Assembly (NCBI GenBank): GCA_030544215.1 | Contig: JARZZO010000001.1 | Coordinates: forward strand, 42,873,098 to 42,937,097 | Source: Zantedeschia hybrid cultivar | Taxonomy: Eukaryota; Streptophyta; Magnoliopsida; Alismatales; Araceae | Reading direction: 5' to 3' | DNA: 64,000 bases | Shown here: positions 57,421-62,398 of the stretch, piece by piece | Layout: every line of letters begins with the position of its first letter | How positions within the stretch are numbered: the first letter of the stretch is position 1 | The notes under the pieces: generated by a model | Told to the model about the DNA's origin: nothing | Databases searched by the model: none | Seen by the model: only the letters and a program-made list of their open reading frames with translations | Made by a program: the position numbers and the translations under genes

Positions 57421-60400
57421 TCAACTAACCTCAGTGCTCTTTTGAGTTTTCGTCAAAGCTAGCCCCCTCTTACTTTTGCGTATGCGCCTATGCAGGTTTT
57501 CACGCAACATAGTTTTCCATTTTTGCCTGAGGCGTCCTTACAGGTTTTTACCTTATATGGGGTTAAAGTCCTTTTTGTCCTTGATCGACTTAGGAAATTA
57601 TGGCTTCCCTAAGGGCCAAGTTGGTGGTACTTTATAGAAAGGTTCGGGTATAACCAAGAACTTATGAAATCACCAAGGATAACGAGTTTCCCAGTAGTGG
57701 TAATGACTTTTGTGGGACTAGGACTTTGGGTTTTCAAGGGAATGAAAGTTCCAGGTAGCCAAGGAATTTGAGTTTTGTGAGGAGATATAACGATTCTCGG
57801 GGGCCGAAGGTTTTGATGAACTTTGGGATATAACGGTTCTTGAGGCCAAGGGTTTTGGTAAACTTTGATATAATGGCTCCCGAGGCCGAGGACTTTGGTG
57901 AACTTTGGGATACAACGGCTCCCAGGGCCAAGAGTTTTGGTGTACTTTGGGATACAACAGATCTCGGGGCCAAAGACTTTGGTGAACTTTGGGATACAAC
58001 GACTTTCGAGGTTAAAGACTTTGGTGAACTTTGGGATACACTAGCTCCCAGGGGCTAAAGGTTTTTGGTGAACTTTGAGATACAACAGCTCCCGGGGCCA
58101 AGGACTTTAGTAAACTTTGGGATACATAGGCTCCTAGGGCCGAAGATTTTTTTGGACTTGTTGAAAATTGTTGGGAGGGATTTTTTCCAATGGGATGAGA
58201 AACTTCAGTCCAATGGTATTTTGATTCTTTTTCTTTTTCTCTCTCTTTTTTTTTAACCAACTTCAGTGCCCTTGTAGGTTTTCACGAAAGTCAGCCCCTT
58301 CTTACTTTTACCTGTGCGTCCTTGTGGGTTTTTACACAGTAGAGTTTTCTCTATTTGCCTAAAGCGTCTTTACGGGTTTTCACCTCAGCCTGATTAAAGA
58401 CCCTTTTGTCCTTAATCGACTCATTTTGAGGATGGAGCCGATTAAGTCCATCGGGGCACCTCATTTTAAATCCCTTCATTCTTTTTTTTTAAAGGGTTCT
58501 GTGGCACTAAAATTTTCCTTGCAGTTGACTCTGGGGAAATTCATGCTCTGGAGCATAGTACAACTTCATGTACCGACCATTCAGTGGAGGGAAGGCCAAA
58601 ATTTCTTTTTCATCCACTAATTTGTAGGCGCCGCCTTCATAGACTTTGTTCACTACAAAGGGCACGATCCAATTTGACTTGAATTTATTTGACTGGGATT
58701 TCATGACATCTTTTTGTTTGACCATCACAAGATCTCCCTTTTTGAAGGTCCTTTCCTTAACTGGCTTGTCGAAGGCCCGTGACATTCTAGTTTGATAAAC
58801 TTGCAAGCATTGATAGACCGTCAATCTTTTGCTCTTGAAGTCGGAAAGCTCCTTGTAACGTCTTTGGATTTTACTGACGTCACCTTCTTGCAAATCATAG
58901 TGCGGGGCCACCCGATAGGAGGAGAGTTCGATTTTAATGGGGACCACCGCTTCAGCCTATAAACTAGGGAGTATGGAGAACACCTAGTTGGGGTTTTGTA
59001 GACCGTGCGATAGGCCCAAAGTTCTTCATGCATCTTTTCACTGCAGTCCCGCTTTCGTCCTTTAATGATATTCACCAGAAGCTTATATAAAGTTTTGTTG
59101 AATGCTTCCGCTACGCTGTTGGCTTGAGGATAGTAAATGGAGGATGTATTCCACTCAATGTGGAATTTAGCTGCCAGCTTGTAAATTGTTTGGTTCTTGA
59201 ATGACGTGCTATTATTTGATGTGATCTGGCTGGGTGTGCCGAATCTGTATATGATATTGTATCGAACGAAACGGGCGACTTCACCCGTGACTTCTTTCAG
59301 TAGGACGGCTTCTATCTAGCATGTGAAGTACTATGTTGCAACCAAGGTATACTTACACCCAGACGAGGATGGTGTGAATGGGCCCACAACATCGATGCCC
59401 CAGTAGGCAAATGGACATACAAGAACTGTTGGATGTAGTTGATTGGGAGGTCTTCTAGGGATTGGCCCAAAAGCTTGACATTGGGGGCAATTTTTTGCTA
59501 CTTTCTCCTTTTGACATGCTCGATATTGAAAGTATAGAATCTTTCGCTCAATCTTACTGTGACAGCATGATTAAAAAGTTCTGTCTTTTTGACTTCAAAT
59601 ATGCCCAGGACCTACCGAATAACTAGGAGGGAGTCTCCATAAACTTGGATGCATCAGATACCAATTTTCAAGGCGACTTCTAACCCTATGATTAGGGTTT
59701 CATATTTTCATTGTTGGTCAATGACTCAACCAGAGCACATGAATGGTGTAGTATGCCACCATCAGGAGTGACAGAAACAAGTGCTATTCCGGCTCGAGTT
59801 GTTAATATACCATTAGGAATTGTGATAGTTCTCGATGTTCCATCAAAATACAACTGCCACACTTTGACTTCTGCTTGCTGTACTTCAAAAATTCCTTGTG
59901 TTGGCAACACTTCTTCATCTGGGAGATCATTATTCAATGGGGAGCCTTTTGGTATCAGGTGAGCTGCCAGGAATTCGGCCATATCCTTGCCCTTTATTGC
60001 TTTCTGTGGTATAAAGGTGATGTCAAACTCCATGAGAAGAAAGACCCACTTCTCCAACCTTCTTGAAAGCATGGGTTGTCGGGGCAAAAATTTTAACGGG
60101 TCAAACCGTGATATGAGTTAGACTTTGTGCGCCAACAAGTAATGCCTTAGTTTCTTGATGGCAAACATCAGCGCCAAACACATTTCCTCTATGGGAGAAT
60201 AGCGATGTTCAGGACCCACTAGTATCCTGTTAAGATAATAGAGTGGATGTTCCTTCCCATCTTCATTTTCTTGCACTAGCAATGCCCCCAGGGAAGCATC
60301 TAAAGGCTGTAATATAAAGAATTAGCGGTTTGCCTTTTATAGGTGCCCCCAGCACCAGGGTTTGAGAAGATTTTCCTTAATTTTATCGATGGTGTTCTGG

Positions 60401-62364
60401 CATTCTTCATCCCATATGAAAGGGGTTCCTTTCTTTGTAAATATTAAAAAGGGTTGACATCTGCCGGACAGGTTGGAGATGAATCTTTTGATATAAGCTA
60501 GCCTGCCTTGTAGGGACCTGAGTTCGGTTAGATTCTTGGAAGGAGGCATCTTATTGCCTTTATCTTGTTAGGATCAATTTTAATTCCCCGATATCTAACG
60601 ATGAAACCAAGGAATTTGTCGGCTGAAGGCGTACTTCATAAGATTCATCTTTAATTGATATTGCCGTAGCCTTTTGAACACCTTGCATAAATTAGACATG
60701 TGATCTTTTCTGCTTTCCGACTTTACAACCAGGTCGTCAACATAACGTTCGACTAGGTTATAAAGCATTTTATCAAAGATTTTTGTCATGGACTCATGGC
60801 CATATAAGTGGCACCTGCATTTTTGAGACGAAAGAGCATCCTCTTGTAATTGAAGATTCCTTTTGGGTTCGGAGGGATGTATGGTTCTTGTCTTTGGCGG
60901 CCATCCTTATTTGATTGCAACCTGATGATCCATCCATGAAGGACAGTGCGTCGAACCCTGTGGCGAGGTCCACTATGATTTCTATGATTGACAATGAAAA
61001 ATCATCTTTGGGGCATGCCCTATTCAGATCTTAGAAGTCAATGCAAATCCGAACTTGTCCATTCTTCTTCTTTATGGGCACAATGTTTGCTAGCCACACA
61101 GGGTGCATGTATTTGATGAAGTCAACATCCCACATCTTGTCGACTTCGGCATTCACCTTCATTTCCAATTCTAGATGCATCCGCCTTTGGGGTTGCTTTA
61201 CATGCTTGGCGTCAGGCAGAATGGATAACTTATGTTCCGTCATAGAGGGATCAAGACCGATCATTTCCTTGTTAATTCTAGGCAAAACAATCTTTGAACA
61301 CCAAGAGGAGCTTTGTATATGTCTTTCTTCTTCCGTTAGGAAGGCACTGATGAAGATTGGGCGATGGTCATCTAGTCCACCCAAGTTGACTTCAATCAAT
61401 TCGTCAACGGTGGCCTGTCCTCCATCTTCTATCTCCTGAGGGGCTGGTCGGAGATCAATAAAATCTTCTTCCTCATCAGTATCGGCCACATGAACTTTGT
61501 ACCAGGTGGGCTCTTCTTCTACGGGACTAGGATCCACCGGGGAGGCTGGTTGTAGAGGTCTCTCCTCCAAGGGATTAGGATTTACTGGGAAGACTGGCTG
61601 TAGAGGCTCTTCGTCTGGCAAGACCACTTGATTTGCATACAGGGCTTAAGGAGATTCTTCCATTGAGGTTTTCTGCTCGAAGGTGGAGCTCGAGTTGATC
61701 ATGGTTGACTTCCGAGGAAAGAGAATCTCCTCATCTTCCTTATCTGAGCTATCAAATCTCACTTCTGTGGTCACCTCTTTAGCCTCAGGTGGTAATAAGC
61801 TTACCATGTTGACGGCATAATGAACAGAGGGTTTTGCCTTTTCTCTCTCTTTTTTTCTTTTTTCTTTCTTTCTTTCTTTTTTCTCTCTCTACCCCCCACC
61901 GGTTGGGGGGGGGGGTCCAAGTAGAACTGGTGGGGCAGAGTCCCTCTCTCTTTCTTCCCTTCCCTTCTTTCTTCCATTTTGTTTTCATGCCCCCTGTTAA
62001 AAAAATGTCAAACAACTGCTTTCTCTCTAATGCACGTACTCACGTATATGTTTACGTGGGTGGATACTCTCTCCATTCGTCATGTGTTCGAGGGGTGGAA
62101 AGGGAGGGAGGAAGGTAGGAGAGGGGAGGAGTGTGATAGGGTGTGATGGTTAACTAGTGTTTTATTGGACTATGGGTGGAAGGTGATGACGGGGGGTATT
62201 TTTTAGCTTACCTTTGTCCAGTCGGTCTATTTGAATTACCACATAAGCAAGGATGGAAATTCTGCAATTTTGCATGTAAGGGGGATTTGACCATGGTGAA
62301 CCTAGTTAAGAATTAACTGGTGTTAGCTAAAATTTTAATGGAGTGTGGATGGAGAGGGGGGGCA

Positions 62365-62398
<34 letters not shown>

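Larger units (their letters stand above)
56395..61815 (-). mobile_element. Third Tat-like Ty3/gypsy element, minus strand, truncated at both ends
   Basis: From right to left: N-terminal pol linker, reverse transcriptase, RNase H, integrase (61,790-58,507), then a 3' UTR with the shared Tat module and tandem repeats (58,490-56,395). The 3' LTR is missing on the left. On the right only a U3-like fragment (61,820-62,025) adjoins. No gag is present. Confidence 0.82.

Noticed and set aside
57718..58260. Overlapping Pro/Ser-rich frames on the minus strand
   Set aside because: They repeat every 58-60 bp and are translations of Tat 3' UTR tandem units.
58507..61627. Endogenous pararetrovirus as the origin of the RT-containing segment
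   Set aside because: The order RT, RNase H, integrase with a Tat-type integrase tail and Tat 3' UTR identifies a Ty3/gypsy retrotransposon. No movement-protein or coat domain is seen.
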